A DNA stretch of 64,000 nt from Eopsaltria australis (lineage: Eukaryota; Chordata; Aves; Passeriformes; Petroicidae): NCBI GenBank assembly GCA_034509425.1, contig JAVTVJ010000072.1:2418001-2482000 (forward strand). Direction: 5' to 3'. The notes under the pieces are model-generated. The model did no database searches, was not told the origin of the DNA, and worked only from the letters and a program-made list of their open reading frames with translations. Each line of letters opens with the position of its first letter. Position 1 is the first letter of the stretch. Shown here one piece after another: positions 14,201 through 27,065 of this stretch. The position numbers were made by a program, and so were the translations under genes.

Positions 14201-16280
14201 TATTAAGGATAAAGTAAACAAAAAAAATTAATTCCTTGTTTTAGGAGAGCAGGGAAATATGCTTTCCAAATGCTTTTTCTCCATCCAAATAGCAACTGTC
14301 CTGATCTAAGTAATGTACCTAATGAGTAAACTTAAATAGAAATGTTCTCTTTTTATTTGCCGTTTATCTTGCAGGAACACTAACCTCACTAATAGACTGT
14401 TTCTCAAAACATTATAGGAATAGTTAGAGACTCTGAAGAAAGATACAGTTTACTAAATCCCACATTTTTCATTTTTGGTGAGAAAGACCACACTATTTCT
14501 TTGGATCAGGTAAGTTGTTGTTCTGGAAAGACTTCTTCTTTTCCTATAGTTCATTTATTCCACACAGAAATCTGTGTTAGAAACCATTTTCAGACAGGTT
14601 GGATGGTTCTGTTTATATTTCAACTTCCCCCCTATCTTGTTCAGGTTATTCAAAGCTTCCTTTTTGAGGTTGGAAATACAGTAAAGAACAGTCATCAGTC
14701 TCTGAGTGTCTGGATAAGCAGAATGTGAAAATGGGCAGGGATATCCAACTTGATATGAGCCAAGCATCTCAAAAACTTGTATACTGCTACTATGGCTGAG
14801 GAATCAGGTAGTTAAACCATTGAATTTGGACACGGAATGGAAAAAAAAGTAGTTTCAGTTTAGTAACTAAACTTTCTGATTATGGGGACCAATGACTATC
14901 TGTTTTTGCTACAAGGAGATGAAATGAACTGTATCAAAAGAGTGGGTATGAATTTTAGCTGAGACAACAGCAACAACTTGTAGATTCAGATGTTTTGACT
15001 CCTGGCTGCCATCTATGTTCTGATATAACCCCTACTGTAAGCATATGTAAGAGGCTGGGTAAACATATGGGTAGGAAACTGGTGCCCTCTTCTGTGCACA
15101 AATTCTTTTCCTTCTGTGACAAGGATAACATACCACCTCTAGCATAGCTTGTTTTTTAGGGTAGGGTCTGACTGGACAACTGGCCGTGTGCTATGGGAAT
15201 GCAGAAGTCATTCAATATTAACTTCTAACTTCATTAGTCAACATGTTAATCTACACGTCATATGTGTCTCCTCTGCACAGAAAAACAAATCCTTCACTCC
15301 CTGTCCTCATTTCATGGTGAAAGTGACTTTTTCCCAGGGGCACAATTTTGACAAATGCATATTTTCTGTCATGTGTTACACATTGAAACCACACCTTTTT
15401 CTCCTGAAGCTTTCTTTCTGTGCAGGTTGTATAAGTAAAAATTCCTGCATTAAAAATAAAACAGCCCCTCAAATACATAATTTTCTGTACAGAAAAAAAA
15501 GGGCTCCATATAAAAAAAGCAACAAAAAACACCCCAAACCAACAAAAAAAAACTCATGAAATAAATTACAGTACTCTCTCTAATCTGCACAAAGGGTAAA
15601 AGTAAGCTTGTGGGGCAAAGTAAGTGTTCATTCTTATATTTTCTGACTTTTAATGGAAATAAGCACAAACTGTGCCAGCAAATACATATGGGTACATAAA
15701 CACATGTGTGCATACTAATGACCAAAACATTGTGCAGTTGTTCAGTAAATTAAAAAAAAAAAAAAAAGCCCTCCATGTTTTCTTAAAGTCTGTTACTGAG
15801 CCTATCAAAATGTTTTGTACTGATGGTCACTAAGATTTATGGAATATGTTCTCTCAAGATCAGAGCTTCAAGTGTAGGTTACAAGCCTGCGAGTCTGAAC
15901 AGAAACACCCCTGTTCCTTTATGGCAATGAGATTTACCAAACCATCTTTGCTGCAACTGTTGAGGTTCTTAGACTCACCCATACTTAAAAAACAAGTTTC
16001 AATCTTATACCCAAAGATGCATTTTCTGTATGAGAAACAGCAAATTTGGCAAACTTAAAAAAAACCCATAATGTAATGGAAAAAATTCTTTGTTTTACAG
16101 ATCTTCTTACTGGAGGACAAGCTGAAACAGTATTGTAAAGTTCCTTATAAAATTAAAGTTTATCCTGGGCAAGTTCATGGGTTTGCACAACTGCAGCCAG
16201 AAGATATGAAACCTGATGATAAACCCTATATAGAAGAAGCTAGGAAGGATATGATTGATTGGATCAAAATGTTTGTTTGA
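11093..16280 (+). CDS. CMBL-like dienelactone hydrolase family protein, copy 1 (Cys-to-Ser nucleophile)
   Basis: This is a complete five-exon gene: 11093-11298, 11922-12029, 13897-14039, 14418-14509 and 16101-16280. The exons join in phase to give 242 residues, against 245 for CMBL. The family consists of cytosolic alpha/beta hydrolases with a Cys-Asp-His triad that cleave lactones and esters. Here the nucleophile-elbow motif reads G-F-S-W-G-G, so the nucleophile position is Ser129 (codon TCC, 13967-13969). Asp176 and His209 of the triad are kept. The N-terminus is three residues shorter and lacks the Cys-rich start of copy 3. The basic stretch after the catalytic His (HRKR in copy 3) is replaced by QLQP. 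The acceptor at 11084 leaves eight bases before the ATG, the same spacing as in copies 2 and 3. The exon 3 donor GTAGTG is weak. The open frame across all exons suggests a functional but diverged paralogue. Its activity is unknown. Confidence 0.88.
11922..12029 (+). CDS. CMBL copy 1, coding exon 2
   Basis: A 108-base exon, the same length as in copy 3, between the CACACAG acceptor and a GTAAGA donor. It encodes the CPDFF stretch, corresponding to PDFF in CMBL, and a Trp-rich segment. Confidence 0.87.
13897..14039 (+). CDS. CMBL copy 1, coding exon 3 (nucleophile exon)
   Basis: A 143-base exon, identical in length to copy 3, encoding [12 protein letters not shown]. The TCC codon at 13967-13969 sits where copy 3 and CMBL have Cys. 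The donor is GTAGTG, which departs from consensus. The protein frame through the exon is open and otherwise well conserved, with about 38 of 49 residues shared with copy 3. Confidence 0.87.
14418..14509 (+). CDS. CMBL copy 1, coding exon 4 (catalytic Asp exon)
   Basis: A 92-base exon between the ATTATAG acceptor and a strong GTAAGT donor. It encodes the [11 protein letters not shown] segment, with Asp176 at the catalytic acid position. Confidence 0.87.
16101..16280 (+). CDS. CMBL copy 1, last coding exon (catalytic His exon)
   Basis: A 180-base exon after the TTTTACAG acceptor, ending in TGA at 16278-16280. It encodes GQVHGF with catalytic His209, then QLQPED in place of HRKRED, and a conserved C-terminal helix ([15 protein letters not shown]). 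Confidence 0.88.
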   Translation: MFLLEDKLKQYCKVPYKIKVYPGQVHGFAQLQPEDMKPDDKPYIEEARKDMIDWIKMFV

Positions 16281-16442
16281 CAATAGTAGAAAGGAATGCT
16301 AGGCTTCAAGACTGATTTAATTTGAGAGAAGAAAACAGTCAAGGGAAAAATATCTGATTTTGAAAGCTGTCACAAACTAAAACAGGAATGTTTTAATTTA
16401 TAGCTTTAAATTATTTTTGACAATATTTACAGAAGATTGTGA

Positions 16443-16448
16443 AATAAA
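16443..16448 (+). terminator. Polyadenylation signal of CMBL copy 1
   Basis: AATAAA lies 163 bases after the copy 1 stop codon, in AT-rich 3' untranslated sequence. This is a normal distance for a vertebrate 3' UTR. Confidence 0.6.
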
Positions 16449-19400
16449 AGTTGGACTAAAGGATGATTAGGCATTAAAAATTTTTTTTGAAATTTTATTG
16501 CTTTTTATTTGCTTCATTATTTTACATTATGAGCTTGGTAGTCATTATAGTGTTTATCAATTTTTCTTTGCTAGTAAGCATGACTTCATCACGACTTTAC
16601 TGGGGTAATTTCAGGCTTTATTTTGATACGATGATTGGCAGTCGTAGGTGTTCACATAGGAGTACCCTGGATTTACATACAGACATTTTCTTTTATTATC
16701 TACAAAGTATTTTTCTCAACTGTTCTGGGCAGGATTTCCCATGCATGAAACAAACACTTGGCTATACTAAGGAGTTAGGAAGAAATGGTATTGTTAGATG
16801 ACACCCTCCGGGTATTCCCTTGGCAATATTAAGAAGGGTATTTCTAGTATTCCTTCATCAACATCAAAGAAAAACATAAACAGTCCCTCCTGAGGCAGTA
16901 ATCCAGACACAAACACTGCAGAAACGGTGGGTTTGTTGTCATGGTGAAATGGTGGTGATCAGGCAAAGGGCTCATGCAATCCTGATTATATTTTTTGTGT
17001 CACATTATATCCCTGTTCCTCTCTCCAGTTCTTCCCCTTTATCACCCTTATATCCTCCCAACAACATAATGCATAAACAAAAATAAGCATCCACAGGTAC
17101 ACACTGCTTTTGTATGTTTTTTTTATTTCATTGCCTTGGTAATAACTTGGCAATTAATGTTTACTCAAAGATTCTCTTAGGAACCCATTGCCCTCTTTAT
17201 TTCCTACATCTGTCAGTTTCTCACCCTGTCACCTTGTTAATGTTGCTGTAAGTGAAGGCTAGCTACATGAATATGAATTTCTGACAGTTTCACACATTGT
17301 TATCCTGCCAGTGTAACTACATGGTCATGGCATGCTGGTTGCCCACACACCTCAACCGACTGAATATGTTAAACTATACTTGATCGATGAGCCTCCTAAA
17401 AGGGCTTTCACTTTTTTATGTACTCTGAGTTAGATGCATGGGAGAAATACTAACAAAATTCTCAAGAGGCCAAAATAAGATAAAAAAAATCACTGGAAAC
17501 TATAGAAAATCAGAGAACTTTCGCAAAAGGTTTAAAGCAGCATTCTATCAACACAAAACATCTCACGAAGTGTTAAACTTGTCCATTCAGCTTAGCAAAC
17601 TCCAAGCCCATCTGATTTTAAATTACTCAAAACTCCAAGAAGAGGGAATTAGAAGAAGAAAGAAACAAAGACAGAAAAGATATAGAAAAGAACAAATATA
17701 GCTACCACTTCTAGTTCCAGCAGTGTGCAGTCTCTCACAGTTGCACGCCCAGTTGTATTAATGCATTTATAAATTTCGGAGTCCTTTTTCAATATGTCAG
17801 TAGCTGTTCCTCTTTAATTAGAGGAAGGGTGCCATTTCTGTGTGTGAGATTCTGATTTTTGATAATTACTCTATCTGACATGAGCAGGAACTCCTCTGTC
17901 ACTCTGTTGCTTGCAAAAGAGCTGACATTCCAGTACCCTTTTCCTTGCACCTTCTACTACCCTGACACAGTCTGATCCATATGCAATCATTTTGTGTGGG
18001 TGTGTAAAGAAATATCACCACTGTGCCACAAGAAATCTAGAGTACCTTCCCTCTGTATGGAATATAACCTTGATGGTGTCAAAGCATGGACTTGGCAGTG
18101 GTTGCCTTGCCTTGCCTTGCCTTGCCAGGGAACTGCCTGACTCTTTGTTGCCTTCATCTCTGGTGAAGATAGGGAAAAGGTGAGCCACAGTCATAACAAT
18201 TATATTGTGAGACCAGATGGAAAAGATTTATATCCATGAACTTTAATAGGGGAGTCTGTGCTGCTTATTTCCCAAGTCTGAGGTTCTGCTTTGCAGTCAG
18301 TGAGTTTTCAGGCGGAAGAAGAAAGAAGGCTCTTTCTTTTTGAGTGTGTAAATAAGAGCATATTGAGGTATAGTCATTCTTCTTTTCAGTTGTATTGGGG
18401 ACCTTGAGATCCATGACACAAGTGGTCATGTCAGGAGGGGACAGGGGAAGGTGAGGAGGCAGCAGGCATTAGGGGAACCATGGCGCTCTGAGATGTTTCA
18501 CAACTTCTCTGCGGCAACCTTCCCAGAGAAGTGACAGAATCTCCCTCTTTGGGGACTTTCAAAACCCTTCAGTGTGAGTGCAGTTTTGAGTGGTGTGGTC
18601 TCGTCCTGGCCCATGGAAGATTGGACAAGGTGAGTTCCAAGGGCACCTTCAACCTCCAACCTCCTTTTATCCCCAAAATGCCCATGATGACCTGACATGG
18701 TGCCTTGGGTACAAGTCTGTCACCCATGTCCCCAGGGCTGGACCAGGTCATGAGCTGTATCTTGTGTTGCCAAACGTCTAGGTCCCAGTCCCACAATGTT
18801 CCCATGTGTGCCAGGGAGAGCTCCAGGCCTTTGGTACCACTCCTGTGCCTACACAACCTCAGAAAAATTCTCCAAGTGTCATGGCTTCGTGAAGGTGGCA
18901 CCATACATGACCTAATTTTTGTAGGAGACAGGGGACGAGAATGATGAAATAGGAATTTGAGGGAGCTGTGAGAGCAGAATCTGCTGTAATTTGTCCTCAA
19001 GTGAAAAATGCTGGTTGCGCTATTGATGTTAAAATCTGTGTGAAGTGGGTTAGAAACATTCACTGCATATGCAACAGCTTTTTCCTCTCTGTTTTCCCAA
19101 ATACTACATATCTTCTTAAAAATAAGCATTCAGTGGGGAGCCTCTCTAGGTGACATTTGTCCCTATGATCCAGGAGTTGTGGGTGTGGGATAGCGTGTGT
19201 GGGATGCAGCTGCACGTTGTGTAAACAGATTTTATAGGAGAGACATGAAAGCCTACTGGTACTCTTCTCCAAAGGCACCGAGACATGGGTCATCAGGGCT
19301 GGCACAGGGTGCCTCCAGTCATTCTGGGCATCCAGGTTCTCCTGCTGCTCACAGCATGTGGCCACGTGTGCCATGGCCTCTGCAGTGCCTGAGAAATTGT

Positions 19401-22259
19401 TCCTTGGCTTGGTTAGTTGACCTCGCTGGAGGTGGATGCCCTGACCTCATCTCTGCTCACCCCTCTCAATTCTCATTCCCCCTCTCCAGTGAGCAGGGAA
19501 GGAGCTTGCAAGCAAGTACGTAAAAGTCCCCTTCAGGTCTTTCTTTAAAAGCAGTATTGAAGCAGGATGCCTTGTACCTACAGAAAGAGGAGGACGATTT
19601 GCCGCAAGAGTATGAAATGAGGCAGATTTTACACTTCTCAGCCCAGACACAACTCTAGTTTAGGAGAGCTCTGCTGCAGTTGGTTATCACAGCTTATTTT
19701 CAGCACTGCACTAACAGCAGCATGGTTGACAGCTTCACAGCCAGACCATTCTTGCTCCAGGAAATGTCCACAAGATGGGGCCCCTTTCCTTGACAGCCAC
19801 GAAGAAGAGTTTTAGGGGCTTTGGCTCTAATTACAGTAATCAACACTCTGAATGGTCCCTGTCAAATCCTGCAGTAAAAGTACACCAGTGTCAGAGGAAA
19901 CCTGGCTTCCTACTAAGTGGGAAGCTGCAGCAAGCAAAGCTGTTGAATTTTGTTGTCTCTGCATGCGGCAAGGCACCAGCCTGCTGGGTTGTGATAAAAG
20001 GTTGAATGTCACCTGCTCATTAGGAGTCTGTAGTTATTCAGAGAAAACTCTGGTTGTCATACAGCAACATCACACCCTGTGCTTTATTTTGCACTACTGA
20101 ATATTTATCAGTTTATGTCCTGTACATAGGAAAATCAAATTACCTTGGGATATCATTAGAGCTTGATAAGCCAATAAATTGGAAGAAGTGTGATTTGAAT
20201 TTTAACTCAAGAGTATTCTCTTTATGCTTGCTCATCACGAGTCAGATCTTTCTTTTTCCAGTATAAGCAAGTATAAATAGAGTTACACTAAGCTGCTTAA
20301 AGGAATTTTAACTGTGGCACACAGTATTAATTCCAAAATGCTGAGTTAATCTTCTTGCAATTCTCTGTTAAACTTAATTGGCCAAATAATGCAAAATCAC
20401 TTTCAAATTCCTCAGCAAACTAAAACTTGTTTGAGAGGGGCAGCCTAAATATTTATCACTGGAAAAGTAGTATTCAAAGAATAGCAGCTAGTAAATCCGA
20501 ATTCCTGCCATCCAAGCATCACCAGTGCTCAGTGGAGGTAGGAGAAGCCTCTGCTACAGAATGAAGTATTGAGGAGACAGATTTGTGTCTGGCATTCCTA
20601 TGCTGCGTGAGAAAACAGGGAATAGCCACCTTGATGACATGCCATAGAAGAAACTGGACAAGGACCAATGAGCAGTGGGAAGGATAAATATATGGGTGAA
20701 GGAGAAGGCAGAGAAGCATTTCATACTAGTGCTGTTTGGAGTCTTGTTATCTATTTCTGTGTCGATGCTACAGCCCCAGGCTCACCGCTGTGGGTGAGAG
20801 AGCAGCACAGATTGTTGTGCAGTGGCTGCAATATTAGGAGTTCACAGATCAGACTCTGCCCAAGCTGGGTCTTACCCAAATTGTTTTCCTATTTGGTTTC
20901 ATTTCCTAGAGAGGGTTTATGTGGTAATCTTGAAACTGTTCTTAATACCATTTATTGCATTACAATGGTAACAGAGAAATTGAAGAGAGATTATTGGAAG
21001 TGTATTAGAGATCTTATTTGACATCTCTTTTAATTAGTTAGAAAATCTAGAATGGGATAAATGGCTAAGATATATTCCTAACAAAAAACAGTTAAGCATT
21101 GAAGAGCACATGTGATTTTTATTGCCAGTATGCTGCATTTCATTCAGTAATGGGACCAGCCAGACCAAAGAGTATAGTTCCAGTACATGCATTTACATGT
21201 AAGCAAACAGTTCCATTTTGATCAGTTAAGAGTGACAGCAGAGCAAGGTTAAACAGCTTCTCAGACTAGAGTAGAATAAATGCTCTCTGTATGACTACCT
21301 AATGCCTGTGAAGTGGAAGATCACCAAATGTTAGTTTGGTTTAAAAAGATGCGGCCTGTTTCCTGTTGAAAGGTACAAGAAACTAAACTGAACTTGATGA
21401 TTTCTTCTGAGAAGACCTCCTAGGTCATAAACTCTTTAGAAACCTTTCTTCACTTGAGGAGAAATGGAATAGTTTCCAGCTTGTCCTTTAAAATGCAGAC
21501 CTCTGAAGAAGGTATCTGTGCTGTATGAGGATATGTCATATGCACAGCACTGATGTATGCCTCCATTCTTCTGATCACTCTCAGTTCAGACTGCAGAGTT
21601 TACAACTTTGCAAAGAAACCCTCTGCTGATTTACCTTCTTCAAGCTGATTTATTACAACCTTTAGAGATGCCAGTTAATGATGGGTTCCCTGGGAAAGAA
21701 CTATATGTGGCAGGGGATACAAGAGACCAGAAAAGTGCATGTAGGGAGCAGCAGCTTTGGATTCCCTAAAGAGGAAGGGAAAGAGGGCATAGAGAATGAA
21801 AGCTTAAGAGGAACAGTAGTCAGAAAAACAGCATGCTGACAATGGGGTCCCACAGGAGTTACAAGAAGAGGTTACCATGTGCCAGCCTGTGAGGAGGAAC
21901 TGTAAGACCACAGGAGAGGAGTGGTTATGAAGCATAGTGTGTGGGGGCATCACATGGAAATGTAGTTATCACATGCTGAATTGCTCCAGGCCCAAAGCTA
22001 GGAGTGGTGGACTTAACACCACTGGCCTTAACACACTCATGGGTTATGCTGACTGACCTGAAATTCGTGAATATTTATGGCATAAACATGTCAACAGCCT
22101 GTTTACAATAAACACCTGGAATTTCCCTTCCAACCTTGCAGCACCAAGTGGGTATTATTAGGTGTCTGGAGGGAGCTGGAGAGGACTGCATGAAGATTGA
22201 CTCATAATTATGGTTGTTATTGCAGACAACAACTGATTTTCATTTTTGCTTTCCTGCAG
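16449..22259. other. Intergenic stretch between CMBL copies 1 and 2
   Basis: No gene recognised. It holds a short CCTTG repeat at 18103-18126 and a moderately GC-rich segment around 18420-19550. That segment contains a 186-codon minus-strand open frame with no recognisable motif. A 17-base string at 21986-22002 also occurs at 11347-11363, just after copy 1 exon 1. Confidence 0.45.
18103..18126. repeat. CCTTG pentanucleotide repeat
   Basis: About four to five perfect CCTTG units in a row. This is a short microsatellite. Confidence 0.8.
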
Positions 22260-22482
22260 ATTCCTAGATGGCTGATGAATGAGGCCCTGCCCGTGTGATA
22301 CTGGAGGCAGATTTGACTATCAGGGTTGTGGGGCAGGAAGTGCAAGTTGAGCACATCAAGGTGTACATTTGCAAAGCATCTGCCAACACAGGCAAATCTG
22401 TGATTGTGATTCACGGTATATTTGGATGGCAACTCCCAAACACCAGATACATGGCTGATATGCTAACAACTAATGGATACAT
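22260..22482 (+). pseudogene. CMBL copy 2, exon 1 remnant
   Basis: The CCTGCAG acceptor, eight bases and the ATG are all in place, and the donor GTAAGA is kept. The frame is broken at codon 5. After the compensating insertion it encodes [17 protein letters not shown], clearly CMBL. Confidence 0.92.
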
Positions 22483-25117
22483 GTAAGAAATCATTTATTC
22501 TCCAAGAAATTCTGCTTTTTATGATTTCTAGTCTTATGCTTGAGTTGTTATATGTGAAAGGAAACTATTACCAGGGCAGTTTGAGCAATATATTTCCATA
22601 ATATAAGCCCAAAGAGGAACACTGCTGTGGAGCATGGCAGAGTACAGCATGCTTCCTTCATTCATTTTAATGTTTACAGAAGAAGTGACTGCACATGTAG
22701 AATGCGTACAATATTGAAAACATGATGCTGTAAAAAGTGGTTTTGCTTATTTTCCCAGCAATGTGAGATGGCTTTTAAAAACAGTGTGTTCTGAAACACA
22801 AGTATGTATTCTGCTTTTGCAAGCCTTTTAAAAATAGACAGTCACTCAATCTGAGTTATATGAAGAGATTTTTAAGAAGTGCCATCAGCAGAAATATGAA
22901 TGAATGTCATATATTGTGAATATGATACTGAATACGTGCATATGAGTGATTCATATGCACACATGGATATTAAATACAATCTCCTTCCCCCTTCAAAGCT
23001 TTTGCATTCATTTTTGATGCCCTGCAACAGTTAAATTCCAAAATGCAGAAAAATCTTTAACTGGATCTGGTGCAATGTACTCCATTTGCTTTATATGTTA
23101 CAGACATTCATATAAGTTTCAACAGGCCTGCAGTCCCAAAAAGCAAACCTCCACATGATTCTGTAGAAGTCTAGCTTGGAGAGATAGTGCCTTTAATGCC
23201 CTGAGCCTATGGAGTGTGAGGGAAGCCACATTTCAGCAGACAGTTGTGGTGTGGCTGAGATCTGTCTATAAAACTGAAAGGAGGAGAAACTGTCTCTGAA
23301 GAAAAAACCTCTACCTTTGCAAGCATTAGGGTTTTCTGATACACTGGGACAATGTAAGGGTCTATTGTCTGCTCCTTGCTACTGGTTTTCCTGAGGGGAC
23401 TTGATGTCCCCTATTCTGCTCTATGTTTGGAAGTAGGTTTGTCTTGTGACCAAATGCAAACATTCTCAACGTGAGACTGGATGCACACTCCTCATGCTGT
23501 GCAGGATGCTGGCAAATCACTGCTATGACAATGTGCTGCTTTGTTACAGCAAGAGTCTGCTCAGTAAGAAGTACCCAGTGTCTGATCAACTGGTATTTTT
23601 CCATAATACCTTACAAATTTTCCCTATGATCCATGCTATGCCATACTTGTTTTAGGGATACCTTCTTTCCCTCTGCCCAAACTGTTAAGAATGCAGTGGC
23701 CAAGGTAGGAAGGTTTCAGGAGAACAGTGTGTTTTCAGGCAGCAGTGTCTGAATGAAGAGGAGTTGTATGTGTCATCAATATGCTGCTGACCTCTCAATG
23801 TTTACTGAGAGGAAAATAGATGAATTTTTTCTTAGTGCAGCATGGGATGAGGAGTTATGGGAAGTCTATTTCAGAGACCATATTAAGCCTGATGGCTAGT
23901 ATTAGTATTGCCTTATTAGATCAGTTTGAGTGGGAAAACTGATTCAGCATGGCCTTGGGAAGGTTTACTTGTGTTTCTGAGAGATTCTTATCCAAAGGCT
24001 GCACAGTTTTGCCCAACCTTTTGCAAATACAGTTATGCCCTGGATGTCACTGTTGGGTTGTTTTTTCTTCATAGAAATTATAGAAATTATCAAACAAGGT
24101 GAAGAAAAAGAAATGCTTGCAACATATTTCAGTCTGATTCAGGCCAAACTGATTCAGTCATTTCACCATGTTCAATAACATCCATGAGGTGTGTCTGAGG
24201 AGGGAGAGAGCCAAAGACATTTTAATAAGTGAAGGATGATTGCTGTTTCCCAGGGATCCCATTGATTCCAACTGGGATGGGCTTAGGAGAACACACAGCA
24301 GCACCTGGTGGTGACCTAGTGATGGCAGGCTCCAGAGTCCCTTTGACAGGAGGAAACTGTCCTCCACTAATGAGTGAGCCATCACAACTCTGCTGCTGGT
24401 CATGAGACACATTTCAGCCAAGGTCATCCTGAGCCAGGGTTTGCATCCCATGATGCAGAACTCAGTACTGAGTGCACTCTTACTGCATTTCCCCTTTTCC
24501 AGTCACCAAGTGAGTAAAACACTCCTCCCTGTCTTCCCACACAGTTTCCCTTCACTTGATCTTTGCTGACCTCAGTCCATCAGGCATCTGTTGTTTTGGT
24601 TTTTTCCTAGCTCATAAATGAGTCTCACCATGTGTTCTGTAGTAAACAACTATTTTATGTAATTGTCTTGGTTTACATGGAACCTATCAATGATGGATTT
24701 ATGTTAAATGCTATATGTTGCATGCAAAATGCAAATTTTTGTAATCAGGACATAGTTTTATCGTCTTTTACAAGATCATCTGTTACTGTGTATAGTTCCA
24801 AATTATGTACTCAAAATCAGATAAAAACAGGTAAAATACTACAGATAAAAGTATTAATATTTTCCAGATTTGTATCACAGAATGTATTTGTGGTTTAGTC
24901 ATTGAAAAAAGAGTTTATAGTTATATTTAAATGTTTTCTAATGTTCACAGGTATTTTTGTAGAATAGGTAACAATGTTATTTAAAAATGTTACTTTCTCA
25001 GAAAAAAGATATCAAAATTATGTCTGGATAGAAACCTCCCATGCAATGAAGGGCCAAAAAAAAATCTCAGTGTGTGATTAATTAATTCACTTTTGATTTT
25101 TGTGTCTGTGTGTGCAG

Positions 25118-25224
25118 AGCCAGCTGCCCAGACTTTTTTCAGGAAGAGAAGTTTATAAGCCTTCTGATGAGTGGTCTGAGTTTGAGGATTGGCTGAAAAC
25201 TTGAGATGGCAGGAAAATACACTA
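25118..25224 (+). pseudogene. CMBL copy 2, exon 2 remnant
   Basis: 107 bases against 108 in the other copies: a one-base deletion after the CPDFF codons, then a nonsense TGA. It is flanked by the TGTGCAG acceptor and a GTAAAT donor. Confidence 0.88.
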
Positions 25225-25261
25225 GTAAATGTCAGGGAGGTGCCTGCTCCTGTCAGACACT

Positions 25262-25283
25262 GATTTTTCTCACTTTTTTTTTT
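25262..25283. repeat. T-rich homopolymer run
   Basis: About twenty T in a row just downstream of the copy 2 exon 2 remnant. This may be a simple repeat or the tail of an old minus-strand insertion; no element body is recognisable. Confidence 0.5.
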
Positions 25284-26922
25284 TTTTTTTTAATTTGGTT
25301 TGGGGTTTATTTTGTTTTTGTTTTATTTGAGATTGGATGCATCTATTTTAGCTACACTAGCAAAAGTGGCCATTTGAAATGACTTCCTAGAAGTCGATGG
25401 AATCAATGATTTTGCCTTGAAGAGAATTCAAGGACAACTCTCTCAGCAGTGGCTTGGTGAAGAATTTTTTTTTGTCATCTGCTGTTGACAAAAGTTGCTT
25501 CCTCTGCCTCAAAAAGCCTGGTTTAAAAGTGATTGGTGACTCAAATAATGAAAAACCGTAATTCTGATCTGGTGTCTCTCTGAGTCCAACAGACTGATCC
25601 TTTAAGGCGTTGTATGGAAAGAAGAAAGAAGCTTTTGGTTGTGCCAGAGTGCTTTCCCAGCATGGTGTAATTGCCCCCAGGGAGGTGATGGCTGCATCAT
25701 TAGGCAGTGGCTCCCTAGGGAATGTGGTACTGGTAGCCAGGAGGAGTATCTTATCTTCCCCTCCTGTGTGCAATGCTGCCCGCACATCTATCAGCAAAGA
25801 CCTGTCACCAACAAGCTCTGCCGCCTTAATAACAGAGAGGGAAGCTGCTGGCGAGGCAACACTGAGAAGGGTCAGACTAATTAGAGGCCAAACTAATTAA
25901 CTTTCCTGGGAGAGCAAATATCTTGGATTATTGGGAGCAGCTACATTGAACATTGCTGAGCTTGGGTATTTGGTGAGAAGGTTATGGAAGACATAACTGA
26001 ATCATTTCCAGAGTGCTCCTGCCTCAGAGGGCTCAGTTGTCGTGGAAACATTTTAGGCTGGAATCTGTCCCCTCTCTGCTGCAATGGGAAGGCAGGGTTG
26101 GGTGCTGCCTGGCATTTCTTGTGGGCAATTCACACGTTTCAAGTGTCAGCTCCAGTCAGGAAAGAATTTCTTGGCACTTAATTTGCTTGTTGTGTGTGTT
26201 TGCATGTTGGCAGATAATGTTGTGTTTGCGAGGCTGGTGCATTGGGGAGCTTTGCTGGTGCCCAGGGGGGTGAGGAGCTGGGGCTGGGACAGCCTGGAGA
26301 TGATATAAAAGCCTGAACTGCCACCTTGCTCCCACCAATGCTTTCTCTTTTCTGTCCCTGCATGGTGACACATGCTTTGGGGGTAAATGGGCATTTTCAA
26401 AATCTCGGCAAGATGTATTTCAGGCTACACTGAAAATTCTGAAAGCATCTACCGTATTTGGTACATTGACTTTCCTCAAACAAATATCCCAGATGACAAC
26501 TTACTGTTATTGTCAGCATTTTCACTGGCTAATAGTATTTTCTAGAGAGGTTTCTGCTACTTTTCTATCAACATTTATAAAGCAAAAATTTGCCCAGCTT
26601 CTCACAGACTGGTAAGCTTTTTTAACTCTTAGGTAGGTGTGTAACCGATATCCATCCTTTTCCAATCAATCCTTTCAGGTTTTCTTTGATGTAGTTATGT
26701 TGCTTTTTTTTTAATCCCACTGAGACATATTTTTTCTCTTTCTGATGATATCAGATTAGTAAACCCTAATATTTACCCAAAATAGTTAATCATTTAAATT
26801 ATGCAAAAGAAAATACAGTAGCAGCATAATAAGGTGACAGTCATATGCATCTCTATATTTTCATATTTTCAAATACCGGATTTACTATGGTTGCTTGATT
26901 TGCATTTTCTTACATGTTCCAG

Positions 26923-27065
26923 AGAAGCAGATGTTGTCCTGAAATACCTAAGGGAGTAGTGTGGTGCAAAGAAATTCGGGGTCATTGGCTTTTGAGGGGG
27001 TGGTGTTGATGTAGGTCACCTGATGATCACACTCTTGGAATTAAAGGCCGGTGTATCTCTCCGTG
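26923..27065 (+). pseudogene. CMBL copy 2, exon 3 remnant (nucleophile exon)
   Basis: Full 143-base length, with stops at 26957-26959 and at the nucleophile codon, 26993-26995. The flanking GVIGF and GG codons identify the position unambiguously. Confidence 0.92.

Noticed and set aside
18569..19129. 186-codon minus-strand open frame
   Set aside because: No recognisable domain, no start or splice context, and overlapping open frames on the other strand.
26304..26310. TATAAAA after a GC-rich patch, as a promoter
   Set aside because: It lies within the dead copy 2, with no downstream exon or frame to support transcription.
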